Notes under the pieces: generated by a model
What the model was told of the DNA's origin: nothing
The model's input: the letters and a program-made list of their open reading frames with translations, nothing else
The model's database searches: none
Position numbers and translations under genes: made by a program
NCBI GenBank assembly: GCA_963724385.1
Contig: CAVRUJ010000002.1
Location: 62,001 to 126,000 of the forward strand
From: DASXQK01 sp963724385
GTDB taxonomy: Bacteria; Pseudomonadota; Alphaproteobacteria; Dongiales; Dongiaceae
Reading direction: 5' to 3'
DNA length: 64,000 nt
In this document: piece by piece, positions 1-7,573 of the stretch
How positions within the stretch are numbered: position 1 is the first letter of the stretch
How the letters are laid out: the number at the start of each line of letters is the position of its first letter

Positions 1-1
1 G

Positions 2-427
2 AACGAACGCATGGGCGAGGCGCTGCGCTATCCCGCCCGGCATGCGGCCTTCCTGAAGCTATGCCACGATGCCGGCCAGACCCGCCCGACGCCCCTACTG
101 CTGCAATATCTGCCCGGCGACTACAACTGCCTGCACCAGGATCTCTATGGCGAGTTCGCCTTCCCGATCCAGGTCGCCATAGTGCTGTCGGAGCCGGGCC
201 GCGATTTCTCCGGCGGCGAGTTCGTGCTGACCGAGCAACGCCCGCGGATGCAGAGCCGGGTCGAAGTCGTGGCGCTCGGCCAGGGAGACGCCGTCGCCTT
301 CGCCGTCCACAACCGGCCGGTCCGGGGCAGCGGGGGCAACTACCGCGTCAAGCTCCGCCACGGCGTCAGCCGCCTGCGCTCCGGCAAGCGGCATGCGCTC
401 GGCATCATTTTTCACGACGCCAAATAG
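2..427 (+). CDS. 2OG-Fe(II) oxygenase, 3' part only
   Basis: C-terminal part of a 2-oxoglutarate/Fe(II)-dependent oxygenase; the frame is open back to the window edge, so the true start lies upstream. The double-stranded beta-helix signature is visible: HQD (metal-binding H and D) after 'YNCL', a 'GGEFVL' strand, then a distal 'RHGVSRL' histidine with a basic residue that would hold 2-oxoglutarate. The family hydroxylates proteins or small molecules using O2; the substrate cannot be told here. It ends 104 bases before the next gene on the same strand. The product class is fairly secure, the substrate unknown. Confidence 0.75.
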   Translation, partial: NERMGEALRYPARHAAFLKLCHDAGQTRPTPLLLQYLPGDYNCLHQDLYGEFAFPIQVAIVLSEPGRDFSGGEFVLTEQRPRMQSRVEVVALGQGDAVAFAVHNRPVRGSGGNYRVKLRHGVSRLRSGKRHALGIIFHDAK

Positions 428-531
428 AATCGCGGGAGAGAATCCGGCCGCAAGCCTTGCCATGAGAGAGGCGAACCCCGATTGTCCGTTTGGCGACTGA
501 CGGCGGACGCGGGGACTTCGAGCGCCGGACC

Positions 532-894
532 ATGACCTACAAGCAGTTCAATGCATTCTGCCGCAGCCTCGCGGCGACCAGCCATGTCGTCCAATGGGGC
601 GGGTCCCATGTCTGGAAGGTCGGCGGCAAGGTCTTCGCCATCGGCGGCTGGCAGGACGAGGAGCCGAGCTTCACCTTCAAGGTGAGCGAGATTTCCTACG
701 AGATGCTGAAGGACATGCCGGGCCTGCGCCCGGCCCCCTATCTCGCCTCGCGCGGCATGACCTGGATCCAGCATTTCGCCAGGCCGGGGCTCGCGGACGA
801 CGCGCTCAAGGACTACATCCGGCAATCCCATCTCATCGTGTCGCGCGGGCTATCCAAGAAGAAGCAGCGGGAGCTGGGGCTCATCGAGCGGTAG
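532..894 (+). CDS. MmcQ/YjbR-family protein
   Basis: A 120-residue protein with the usual length and pattern of the MmcQ/YjbR family (CyaY-like fold): N-terminal 'MTYKQFNAFC', central 'WKVGGKVFAIGG', and C-terminal 'DYIRQSHLIV'. Members are thought to bind DNA or act in stress responses, but no reaction is established. The ATG at 532 is chosen because family homology begins there; an upstream TTG at 490 would add 14 residues unlike the family. Parts of this gene recur as broken copies near 2270 and 3781, so it has been a donor or target of local rearrangement. Confidence 0.8.
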   Translation: MTYKQFNAFCRSLAATSHVVQWGGSHVWKVGGKVFAIGGWQDEEPSFTFKVSEISYEMLKDMPGLRPAPYLASRGMTWIQHFARPGLADDALKDYIRQSHLIVSRGLSKKKQRELGLIER

Positions 895-934
895 GCGAGC
901 GGACAAAAATCCACACTGGCCCCAATTCCAAGAT

Positions 935-1357
935 TCATTCTTCCGGCTGCAATTCCGAGCTCCACGCGACTTCCCACAAATGCTGGTCCGGATCTTGAAA
1001 ATAGCCGGCGTATCCGCCCCAGAAGGTGTCCTGGGCGGGTTTCACGATGACGGCGCCGGCCCTCTTAGCCTGCGCCATCACCGCGTCGACTTCCTCCCGC
1101 GTCCTCACGTTGTGTCCGATCGATATCTCCGTGGCGCTGGGGCGTCCGACGGGAAGCCCGGTATCTTTCGCAAGGCTCTTGCGAGGCCAGAGCGCGAGCT
1201 TGAGCCCATGCTCCAGGTCCATGAACACGACCGCGCCGTATTCGAATTGCGTTCCGATGATGCCTTTCGTCTTGAGGCCCAAGCCGTCCCGATAGAAAGC
1301 GAGCGACGCCTCCAGATCATCGACGCCCAGCGTGATGATGGTGATCCTGGGTTTCAT
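935..1357 (-). CDS. VOC-family (glyoxalase-like) protein
   Basis: A 140-residue single vicinal-oxygen-chelate protein. The N-terminus 'ITIITLGVDDLEASLAFY' is the typical first beta-alpha unit, and the end 'YFQDPDQHLWEVAW' carries the conserved Asp-Pro and the C-terminal metal-ligand Glu of the family. Such proteins range from glyoxalase I to dioxygenases and antibiotic-binding proteins; 'GYAGYFQDPDQHLWEV' resembles the glyoxalase/bleomycin-resistance group. The ATG at 1357 has an AGGAG ribosome site just upstream, favouring it over a longer start at 1402. It is transcribed toward the YjbR gene and away from the GST gene. Confidence 0.82.
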   Translation of the reverse strand: MKPRITIITLGVDDLEASLAFYRDGLGLKTKGIIGTQFEYGAVVFMDLEHGLKLALWPRKSLAKDTGLPVGRPSATEISIGHNVRTREEVDAVMAQAKRAGAVIVKPAQDTFWGGYAGYFQDPDQHLWEVAWSSELQPEE

Positions 1358-1558
1358 AGCCTTTTCTCCTTCCGTAGGGACTTGTCGGTCGCGCTCGGCC
1401 AATCAAGGGGAATTCACTTGGTCACCTTTTTATCAGGCCCCGCTTCAGCGCCGGCACGCCACGTAATCCTGCGCCGGTTCGGGTTCGGAGCGCCCGCCCG
1501 CCGGCGCCAGGCAAAAAGGCGCGAGCCTTCTCGCCATCTTTTCGCTTACGCTGCCGCC

Positions 1559-2194
1559 ATGAGCTACACGATCTTCGGCGACAAAGGGTCCGGCGCCTTC
1601 TCCGCCGAGGCGGCGCTCGCCGAAGCCGGCGCGCCTTACGCATTCCATGCGGTTTCCCTGCAAGAGAACGAGCAGAAGAAACCCGAATTCCTGGCGCTCA
1701 ACCCGAGCGGCAAGGTTCCGGCGCTGCGCCTGCCCGAAGGTGCGGTCATGACGGAATCGGCCGCGATCCTCCTCGCCATCGCCGATCGATTCCCCGATGC
1801 CCGCTTGCTCCCGCCCGAGGGCAGCACGGCGCGCGCCCAAGCCTATCGCTGGCTCGCCTTCATGACCTCGGAAATCTATCCGATGGTCGAGTTGTCCGAC
1901 TATCCCGAACGCTTCGCGCCCGAAGGGGCCGAAGCCGAAGCGCTGCGCGGCAAGGCGCGCGAGCGCATCCGCGAGCGGCTCCTGATCGTCGAGCGTTCCC
2001 TCGAAGGGCCGTGGTTCCTCTCGTCCGGCTTCTCGATCCTCGACATCTACGCCGCCATGTTCACGCGTTGGCGCGCCAGTATCGGCCCCGATTGGCTGGC
2101 GGAGGGGCATATCCCCCGGCTGGATGCGGTTTGCGCAGCGCTGCGCAAGAGGCCGGCGATCGCGCCGGTCTGGACTCGCCATTTTGGAAAATGA
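1559..2194 (+). CDS. Glutathione S-transferase
   Basis: A 211-residue cytosolic glutathione transferase. The N-terminal thioredoxin-like domain shows 'NPSGKVPAL' with the cis-Pro, then 'TESAAILLAIADRFP', which places the Glu-Ser that grips the glutathione gamma-glutamyl group. The all-helical C-terminal domain ends with 'FSILDIYAAMF', the N-capping Asp motif. Its physiological substrate is unknown. The start ATG matches the family start. The first 75 or so codons plus about 85 bases upstream exist again at 4171-4484 as a truncated copy, so this locus was partly duplicated. Confidence 0.88.
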   Translation: MSYTIFGDKGSGAFSAEAALAEAGAPYAFHAVSLQENEQKKPEFLALNPSGKVPALRLPEGAVMTESAAILLAIADRFPDARLLPPEGSTARAQAYRWLAFMTSEIYPMVELSDYPERFAPEGAEAEALRGKARERIRERLLIVERSLEGPWFLSSGFSILDIYAAMFTRWRASIGPDWLAEGHIPRLDAVCAALRKRPAIAPVWTRHFGK

Positions 2195-2202
2195 GGACGC
2201 GC

Positions 2203-2275
2203 TATCCGAGCCCGGCCGCTCGCGATGGGCATCAGCCTCGCACCGACGGCCGCGGCTCCGATGGCTCGCGCGGCA
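2203..2275 (-). pseudogene. Fragment of a DUF2182 gene 3' end
   Basis: About 70 bases closely matching the last codons of the DUF2182 gene at 11878-12666. In translation the fragment gives 'AARAIGAAAVGARLMPIA' against 'AARAIGAVAVAAGLILIA' in the intact gene. The reading frame has no matching upstream part, so this is a gene scrap and not a gene. It abuts a scrap of the YjbR gene on its right. Confidence 0.6.
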
Positions 2276-2315
2276 TGACCTGAATCCAGCATTGAGCCAA
2301 GCCGGGGCTCTCGGC
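2270..2315 (+). pseudogene. Fragment of the YjbR-like gene
   Basis: About 45 bases resemble codons of the YjbR-like gene around 755-797, including the run encoding 'GMTWIQHFARPGL', but here with an in-frame stop and several changes. Joined directly to the DUF2182 scrap on its left. It has no coding capacity by itself. Assigned by eye from DNA similarity. Confidence 0.5.
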
Positions 2316-2452
2316 ATTGGCTTGGTTTCGGGTGCCCTGATAGCCCAGAACCGGCCGGTGTCCGTGCTTGAACTCGCTAGATAGACGCTCCACGGCCTCG
2401 CATTCCTGCCGCCGAGCTTGCAATGCTTCAGCCAAAGCATCATGTGGATGAC

Positions 2453-2662
2453 ATGACGCAGACCAGCTGCCGCATTTTCCCCAAGCGTGGCCACTGCTTC
2501 GGCGTCGAAATCACCGAGGCAGGCGCCGTTCCGCGATCGCTAGGCAGCTTCAATGTCGAAGCGGAAGCCTGGGGATGGGTCATCGAGCAACAGCGCATCA
2601 GCGAACTCACCAAACGGTGGGACGCGGATCTGTTGCGCCTGCAGGGGACCGAAGTCCAATAG
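2453..2662 (+). CDS. Small hypothetical protein
   Basis: A 69-residue protein I do not recognise by name. It has a compact layout: 'CRIFPKRGHCFGVEIT' (beta strands), then 'SFNVEAEAWGWVIEQQ', a helix resembling small alphaproteobacterial proteins that pair a two-stranded sheet with a Trp-rich helix. The ATG at 2453 starts just before this fold; an upstream ATG at 2423 would add ten residues. Codon use is like its neighbours. It lies downstream of gene scraps and convergent with the Crp/Fnr gene. Function unknown. Confidence 0.5.
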   Translation: MTQTSCRIFPKRGHCFGVEITEAGAVPRSLGSFNVEAEAWGWVIEQQRISELTKRWDADLLRLQGTEVQ

Positions 2663-2771
2663 CGATAAGGCAATGCCGCCCATGGCCGGCCGCGACGCCA
2701 TCAATGCGTCGTCGCTCCCTTGCGAATTCCCGATCGAGAGTGCCGGTCCTTCTCGAGGACCAGAACCACCG

Positions 2772-3482
2772 CTAGTCGTGGACGATCACGTTCAATAGCC
2801 CGCTATGCACCTTCAGCCCGCCGTTGTACTCGATGAAGCCGAGCTTGCGGAACTTGTTCATGAAGAAGTTGATCCGCGAGCGGGTCGTCCCCACTTTCGC
2901 CGCCAGAATGTCCTGACTGACCCTCGGAATGACCGACTCCAACTTTCCCTCCTTGCCGAAGTTGGCAAGGAGCAGGAGAACGCGCGCCAGCCGTCGCTCG
3001 CTCGAATTGAACAGCTGATCCACCAGGTCCGCCTCGAACTGGATGTTTCGCGACAACAGGAACGTCACGAACATCTCGGACAGCATGGGTTCCGCGTGCA
3101 GCACGCCGATCATGGTCTGCTTGTCGATCTTGACGATGGTCGATTCCGCGAGCGTGATCGCCGAGGTCATGCGCAGCGGCTGGCCCGCGAGGCATCCCTC
3201 TCCGAAAAAGTCGCCGGCGGTCAGGATCCCCACGACTCCCTGCTTGCCATGCTCGGAGACCACGCTCAGCTGAATCTTGCCGCTTTGGATATAGAAGATG
3301 GAATCGGCCGGATCGCCTTGCTGAAACACGGTCTTCTTCCCTAGCAGCTTGACCGTTGTCTTGCCTGCTCCGACCGACGAGAGAAAGGACTTGGCGTCGA
3401 ATACCGGCGCCTTGGTGAAATTCGCGCTCGCCCTTGCTCTGCGCTGCGATCCGTTGACCTTGCTTGGGCTCAGAGTTTGCAT
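2772..3482 (-). CDS. Crp/Fnr-family transcriptional regulator
   Basis: A 236-residue regulator. Residues about 25-150 form a cyclic-nucleotide-binding fold: 'GKKTVFQQGDPADSIFYIQSG', then 'GDFFGEGCLAG', close to the phosphate-binding cassette but lacking its full consensus, so the ligand may not be cAMP. The C-terminus holds a winged helix with 'SQDILAAKVGTTRSRINFFM' as the recognition region. There is no N-terminal cysteine cluster, so it is not an oxygen-sensing FNR. The ATG at 3482 follows a GAAAGGAC ribosome site and is preferred over 3527. Its targets are unknown. Confidence 0.85.
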   Translation of the reverse strand: MQTLSPSKVNGSQRRARASANFTKAPVFDAKSFLSSVGAGKTTVKLLGKKTVFQQGDPADSIFYIQSGKIQLSVVSEHGKQGVVGILTAGDFFGEGCLAGQPLRMTSAITLAESTIVKIDKQTMIGVLHAEPMLSEMFVTFLLSRNIQFEADLVDQLFNSSERRLARVLLLLANFGKEGKLESVIPRVSQDILAAKVGTTRSRINFFMNKFRKLGFIEYNGGLKVHSGLLNVIVHD

Positions 3483-3627
3483 GATTGTCCTTTCAAGATT
3501 GCCCGAGTGCAGCTCGCATTTCTGCATTCTACCGCCGGGGCGCCCCCGAAGCGAGCTTCGGATCGTCGGCCAGCGAGCCCGCGTCGGGAGTCGAGGAATG
3601 CCTTATTGATCGCGGCTGCTTTCCAGG

Positions 3628-3816
3628 TCAGGAGAAGTGATGCATGCCGCCAAATGCCCCGACCAGCCACAATGCCGCGAATACGACAAGTACCAGGGTG
3701 ACTACGCCACCGAGACCTGTGCGGCCGTAGCGGCTGTAGCCATAGTAGCCACCCCCGCCGCCGAACAGCAGGACCAACAGGACGACACGCTCAAGGACTA
3801 TATCCGGCAATCCCAT
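3628..3816 (-). CDS. Small Gly/Tyr membrane protein, chimeric N-terminus
   Basis: Residues from about 13 onward look like the tiny alphaproteobacterial membrane proteins with a first hydrophobic stretch, a 'GGGGGYYGYSRYG' turn and a second hydrophobic helix ('VVTLVLVVFAALWLVGAF'). The N-terminal dozen residues are read from the antisense of the broken YjbR copy at 3781-3880, so the original start was probably lost and replaced. It may therefore be a decaying gene or a newly joined one. Family role unknown. The ATG at 3816 is the nearest ATG; a TTG nearer the hydrophobic part is also possible. Confidence 0.4.
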   Translation of the reverse strand: MGLPDIVLERVVLLVLLFGGGGGYYGYSRYGRTGLGGVVTLVLVVFAALWLVGAFGGMHHFS

Positions 3817-3880
3817 CTCATCGTGTCGGGCGCGCTCACCAAGAAGAGGTAGCGGGAGCTGGGGCTCATCGAGCGGTAGG
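3781..3880 (+). pseudogene. Broken copy of the YjbR-like gene 3' end
   Basis: Nearly identical to 797-895, the last 32 codons of the YjbR-like gene: it encodes 'LKDYIRQSHLIVS' and keeps even the final 'ELGLIER' DNA, but a stop comes early after 'TKKR'. No 5' part is present; the left side is the antisense of a small membrane protein gene. It is a segmental copy, not a gene. Confidence 0.75.
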
Positions 3881-4170
3881 TGGGCGGCAAAGATCAATCA
3901 GCCAACCAATACCATCGCCGTCGCCCATTTCGAGTTGCCTGCTTCCGTCGCCATCGTTCTCCTCCTACGACCACCTTTCTTCAGCACCACGGTCGACGCG
4001 CAGCATGCAACTCAATGGCCGTCGCGGTGATGATTTTCCTCCTGTGTCGCAGCAATGCGCCTCGTCAGTCAACCTTGCGCGGGCATGCCGTTCGGGTCCA
4101 TTCACATCACTTTCCGGACATCGCCGTCGGGGTCGTCGACGCTGCGGTCGTACATGAAGGCGTGATCCTG

Positions 4171-4484
4171 AGCCGTGTCGGGATCGGAGCGCCCGCCCGC
4201 CGGCGCCAGGCAAAAAGGCGCGAGCCTTCTCGCCGCCTTTTCGCTTAAGCTGCCGACATGAGCTATACGATCTTCGGCGACAAAGGGTCCGGCGCCTTCT
4301 CCGCCGAGGCGGCGCTTGCTGAAGCCGGCGCGCCTTACGCATTCCACGCGGTTTCTCTGAAGAAGAACGAGCAGAAGAAACCCGAATTCCTGGCGCTCAA
4401 CCCGAGCGGCAAAGTTCCAGCACTGCGCCTGCCCCAAGGCGAGGTCATGACGGAATCGGCCGCGATCCTCCTCGCCATCGCCGC
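4171..4484 (+). pseudogene. Truncated copy of the GST gene
   Basis: Bases from about 4173 to 4484 repeat about 1474-1785: some 85 bases of upstream DNA and the first 75 or so codons of the glutathione S-transferase at 1559, with scattered substitutions ('SLKKNEQKK' for 'SLQENEQKK'). After 'AAILLAIA' similarity ends abruptly and the frame runs into unrelated sequence, stopping at 4551. The thioredoxin-like domain is incomplete and the helical domain missing, so no active enzyme is expected. Confidence 0.8.
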
Positions 4485-4641
4485 TGCTCTCAACCCATTG
4501 ACGTGTAGTTTGTCAAAAGAACACGCGATATGTGTATTCCGGGCACCCTAAACAGCGCCCATAGAAGGGCATAGGATACCTGGGCCCGTAGTTCGGGGGA
4601 CGAAAGAGGCAACTAAGCTCCGCCGGCGCGAGGGCGAGCAC

Positions 4642-6906
4642 ATGGCTTACAAGGCACGGGTCTGGTTGACAGCGCAGCCTGGGGAGGGGCGTGTCGACCT
4701 CGGCGTAGTGGAGGTTGACCCAAAACCTGTCCACGAGGAGCGCGTCCGCCTTGAATATGAGGGCAGGCCACGGTGGGGCCTAGTCGATCAGCTCGATCCC
4801 TATGATTGGGAAAAACGACCCGGCATCGTTCCGCGGATCCACGTAACGCTTATCCCCGCCTCGCAGGTAGGCCAAACCAAGGACCCGAGTGCGCAGAAAG
4901 CGCCTGGCGCTCGGCCGCTGCCTCGCGATGCCAGCGAACGGCAGGAATCGCAATCGGTCAATGCGACCGTATCATCAAGCCGGACGAAAGACGCGAGCGT
5001 GGAAATCGAGGCGCGCTTCCGTGCGGCCTTCGAGACGACCGGACATGGCATGGCGATCGTTGGCGTCGATGGCCGGTTCCTCGACGTCAACGATGCCGCC
5101 ACGAAAATCTTCGGTTACAGCGAAAAGGAACTTCACCAGCGTGACTTCCAGTCGCTTACCCATCCCGACGACTTGGAGCTTGACCTTGCTCATGTGAAGC
5201 GCCTGCTGAATGGGGAGTCCAGGTCCTACGAGATGGAGAAGCGCTACATCCACAAGGATGGGCACATCATCTGGGCCCGGCTCAACGTCGGATTGATCCG
5301 CCGCGCGGACGGGCAGCCGCTCTACTTCGTATCGCAAATTCACGACATCACCGAACTCAAGAAGGTTGAGGAAGCCCGGAAACGGACCGACGCCGCGCTC
5401 ATTCAGGCCCAGAAACTTGCAAAGCTCGGGTACTACCGTTGGTCCAAGCCGCTGCAGAGGATAGTCAGCTGCAACGACGAGTATCTGCAAATCCTGGGCC
5501 TGCCTTCGAAGTCGATGGCCGACAACTTGAAGGGCATGGAGCCTTACCTTCATCCCGACGATAGGGAGCGCATCGTCCGGGCGCACCGCGACGCCGAGGC
5601 CGGGGGCAAGTCGGCCGCCCTGGAGTTTCGAATCATTGGAGCCGACGGTACCATGCGTCATCTCCGCGACTTGAACGAGCCGGAACCCAATCCCGGCGGG
5701 CCGACGGAGACATGGTTTGGTACCGTCCAAGACATAACCGAACTGAAGCAGCGTGAGGAGGAGCTGGCCCGGCAGCACCGCCTTACGGCAATAGGCGAAC
5801 TGTCCGGCGGAGTGGCGCATGATTTCAACAATCTGATGGCGGTCATCGCGGGCAGCCTCGAATTGATCCAGGACCGCATCAAGGGCGATGAAGCGGTCGC
5901 AGCCCTGGTCCAAAGCGGGCTGGCTGCCGTCGAGCGCGGCGCAGAGCTGACCCAGCGCCTGCTGGCTTTCTCTCGCAAGCAGCCTCTGACGCCCAGGCGA
6001 ATCGACCTGAATTCGCTGATCGGTGAATTGATGGGCATTTTGCCCCGGGTCCTAGGGGCTACCATCAAGGTGGGATTTGAGCCGGGCGCCGCTCTTTGGC
6101 CGACCCTCGTCGATCCCGGACAATTGCAGACGGCGCTCATCAACTTGGCCGTCAACGCACGCGATGCAATGCCGGAGGGAGGTTCCCTTACGATTGCGAC
6201 CTCCAACCGGCCGCTCGACCAGACCTACACCCAGCATGCGGGCGATCTCCAGCCCGGCGACTATGTTCAACTCTCGTTGAACGACACGGGCGAAGGTATG
6301 CCACCTGAGGTCGCCAAGCGTGCTTTCGAGCCATTCTTCACGACCAAGCCCGTCGGCAAGGGCACGGGCCTGGGGCTGAGCATGGTGTTTGGTTTTGTCA
6401 AACAATCTGGCGGACACGTCGAACTACACAGTGAGCAAGGGGTTGGGACGACTGTGCGCCTCTTGCTGCCCCGCGCGTCCCACGTTGAAACCGAGGCTGA
6501 AAAGGCACTGCACCGTCCGGCATCTTCGCCTGTTGCCGCAGGCACAGGCGTGGTGCTGCTGGTCGAAGACGAGCCGGCAGTCAGGGAGACGACCAGGAGA
6601 ATTCTGAATGATCTGGGCTATCGCGTGATCGAAGCCCCCAGCGGGCCACAGGCAATTGCGATGCTCGAGAAGGGCGAGCCGGCCGACGTTCTCTTCACTG
6701 ATGTCATCCTACCGCAGGGCATGAATGGCGTGGAAATCATGCGCCAGGCACTGCGCATCAGGCCGAACCTCAAAGTGCTTTTTGCGTCTGGATACACGAA
6801 GGATATTCTCATTCACGAGGCGCGCCTTGGCGCGGACGTGACGCTGCTCCAAAAGCCCTACCGGAAACGGCAGCTCGCGCAGGCATTGAGGACGCTGCTG
6901 GAATAG
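4642..6906 (+). CDS. Hybrid sensor histidine kinase with two PAS domains and receiver
   Basis: A 754-residue soluble hybrid kinase with no membrane segments. The first 110 or so residues form an extension I do not recognise. Next come two PAS domains (about 125-240, 'AAFETTGHGMAIV' to 'DITELKKVEE'; about 255-375, ending 'DITELKQREE'). The HisKA box 'GGVAHDFNN' holds the phospho-acceptor His393. The ATPase domain has its N-box 'NLAVNARDAM', G1 'DTGEGM' and G2 'GKGTGLGLSM'. A receiver domain starts at 'VVLLVEDEPAVRE', with phospho-acceptor Asp687 in 'LFTDVILPQ' and Lys in 'LLQKPY'. No separate response regulator is adjacent. The signal is unknown; PAS domains suggest a small ligand, redox or light. 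Confidence 0.93.
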   Translation: MAYKARVWLTAQPGEGRVDLGVVEVDPKPVHEERVRLEYEGRPRWGLVDQLDPYDWEKRPGIVPRIHVTLIPASQVGQTKDPSAQKAPGARPLPRDASERQESQSVNATVSSSRTKDASVEIEARFRAAFETTGHGMAIVGVDGRFLDVNDAATKIFGYSEKELHQRDFQSLTHPDDLELDLAHVKRLLNGESRSYEMEKRYIHKDGHIIWARLNVGLIRRADGQPLYFVSQIHDITELKKVEEARKRTDAALIQAQKLAKLGYYRWSKPLQRIVSCNDEYLQILGLPSKSMADNLKGMEPYLHPDDRERIVRAHRDAEAGGKSAALEFRIIGADGTMRHLRDLNEPEPNPGGPTETWFGTVQDITELKQREEELARQHRLTAIGELSGGVAHDFNNLMAVIAGSLELIQDRIKGDEAVAALVQSGLAAVERGAELTQRLLAFSRKQPLTPRRIDLNSLIGELMGILPRVLGATIKVGFEPGAALWPTLVDPGQLQTALINLAVNARDAMPEGGSLTIATSNRPLDQTYTQHAGDLQPGDYVQLSLNDTGEGMPPEVAKRAFEPFFTTKPVGKGTGLGLSMVFGFVKQSGGHVELHSEQGVGTTVRLLLPRASHVETEAEKALHRPASSPVAAGTGVVLLVEDEPAVRETTRRILNDLGYRVIEAPSGPQAIAMLEKGEPADVLFTDVILPQGMNGVEIMRQALRIRPNLKVLFASGYTKDILIHEARLGADVTLLQKPYRKRQLAQALRTLLE

Positions 6907-6999
6907 GTAGCTCGTGTGCAGTCCCCTAGGTCGTACGGCGGTGGTCAGCTCCAGGCGTCCGGTCTTGGCACTTCTCGGAAGTGCGAGCCGCAGCCATCA

Positions 7000-7443
7000 T
7001 CACGCCTTGCGGTGTGAATCGGGCCCCGGGTCGCCGCCGGCGCCGGCCACGGCCAGCCTGCCGAGGTAGTGCGTCCAGCCCTTGTCATGGGCGGCCGCGG
7101 TCTCCGCGTCTGGCAGGCCGCTATGGGTCATGCGCAGCAAGGTTCCCCCCGCCTGCTCGATCAGGTCGATCTCGATCAGGCTTGAGCCCGGCGGCACCTT
7201 CTTCCCCTCCTGCCAGCCGAAGCTGTAGGCGAGGCGATGGACCGGGATCACCTCCGTGAACCGGCCTTGGGCAACGTCCCTTCCGGTGACATTGACCTGG
7301 TAGAGGCCATCGAGATGGGGTTCCACCGTTGCCTCGGTGCCCATCCAGCGCAGGATCTTTTCCGGGTCGGTGAGGAAGGCGAAGACGGTCGCCTGGGGCG
7401 CCGCGATCTGCACCTCGCGCCGGACGACGAACCCTTCAAGCAT
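7000..7443 (-). CDS. SRPBCC (AHSA1-like) protein
   Basis: A 147-residue single START/Bet v1-like domain: N-terminal 'VRREVQIAAPQATVFAFLTDPEKILRWMG', central 'GRFTEVIPVHRLAYSFGW' and C-terminal 'TLLRMTHSGLP...GWTHYLGRL', all typical of the AHSA1 (Hsp90-activator homologue) subgroup. Members bind hydrophobic ligands in a deep pocket; many are toxin or polyketide-handling proteins of unknown substrate. It reads opposite to the kinase gene upstream and divergently from the cyclase gene. One of four SRPBCC genes in the window. Confidence 0.85.
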   Translation of the reverse strand: MLEGFVVRREVQIAAPQATVFAFLTDPEKILRWMGTEATVEPHLDGLYQVNVTGRDVAQGRFTEVIPVHRLAYSFGWQEGKKVPPGSSLIEIDLIEQAGGTLLRMTHSGLPDAETAAAHDKGWTHYLGRLAVAGAGGDPGPDSHRKA

Positions 7444-7573
7444 CAGAAACCTCCATCGGCAAAAGTTGAGCGCGAACCGCCGCTTCGACTGCCAGTCTCA
7501 GGTGAGCGGGACAGGGCCGATTTCAAGGCAAATCATGTTCTCACGCCAGATTTGTAACTCTATCATTCCGCCG

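Noticed and set aside
6968..6984. GCACTTC-TCG-GAAGTGC hairpin after the hybrid kinase
   Set aside because: The stem is only seven bases without a T run; not enough to call a terminator.
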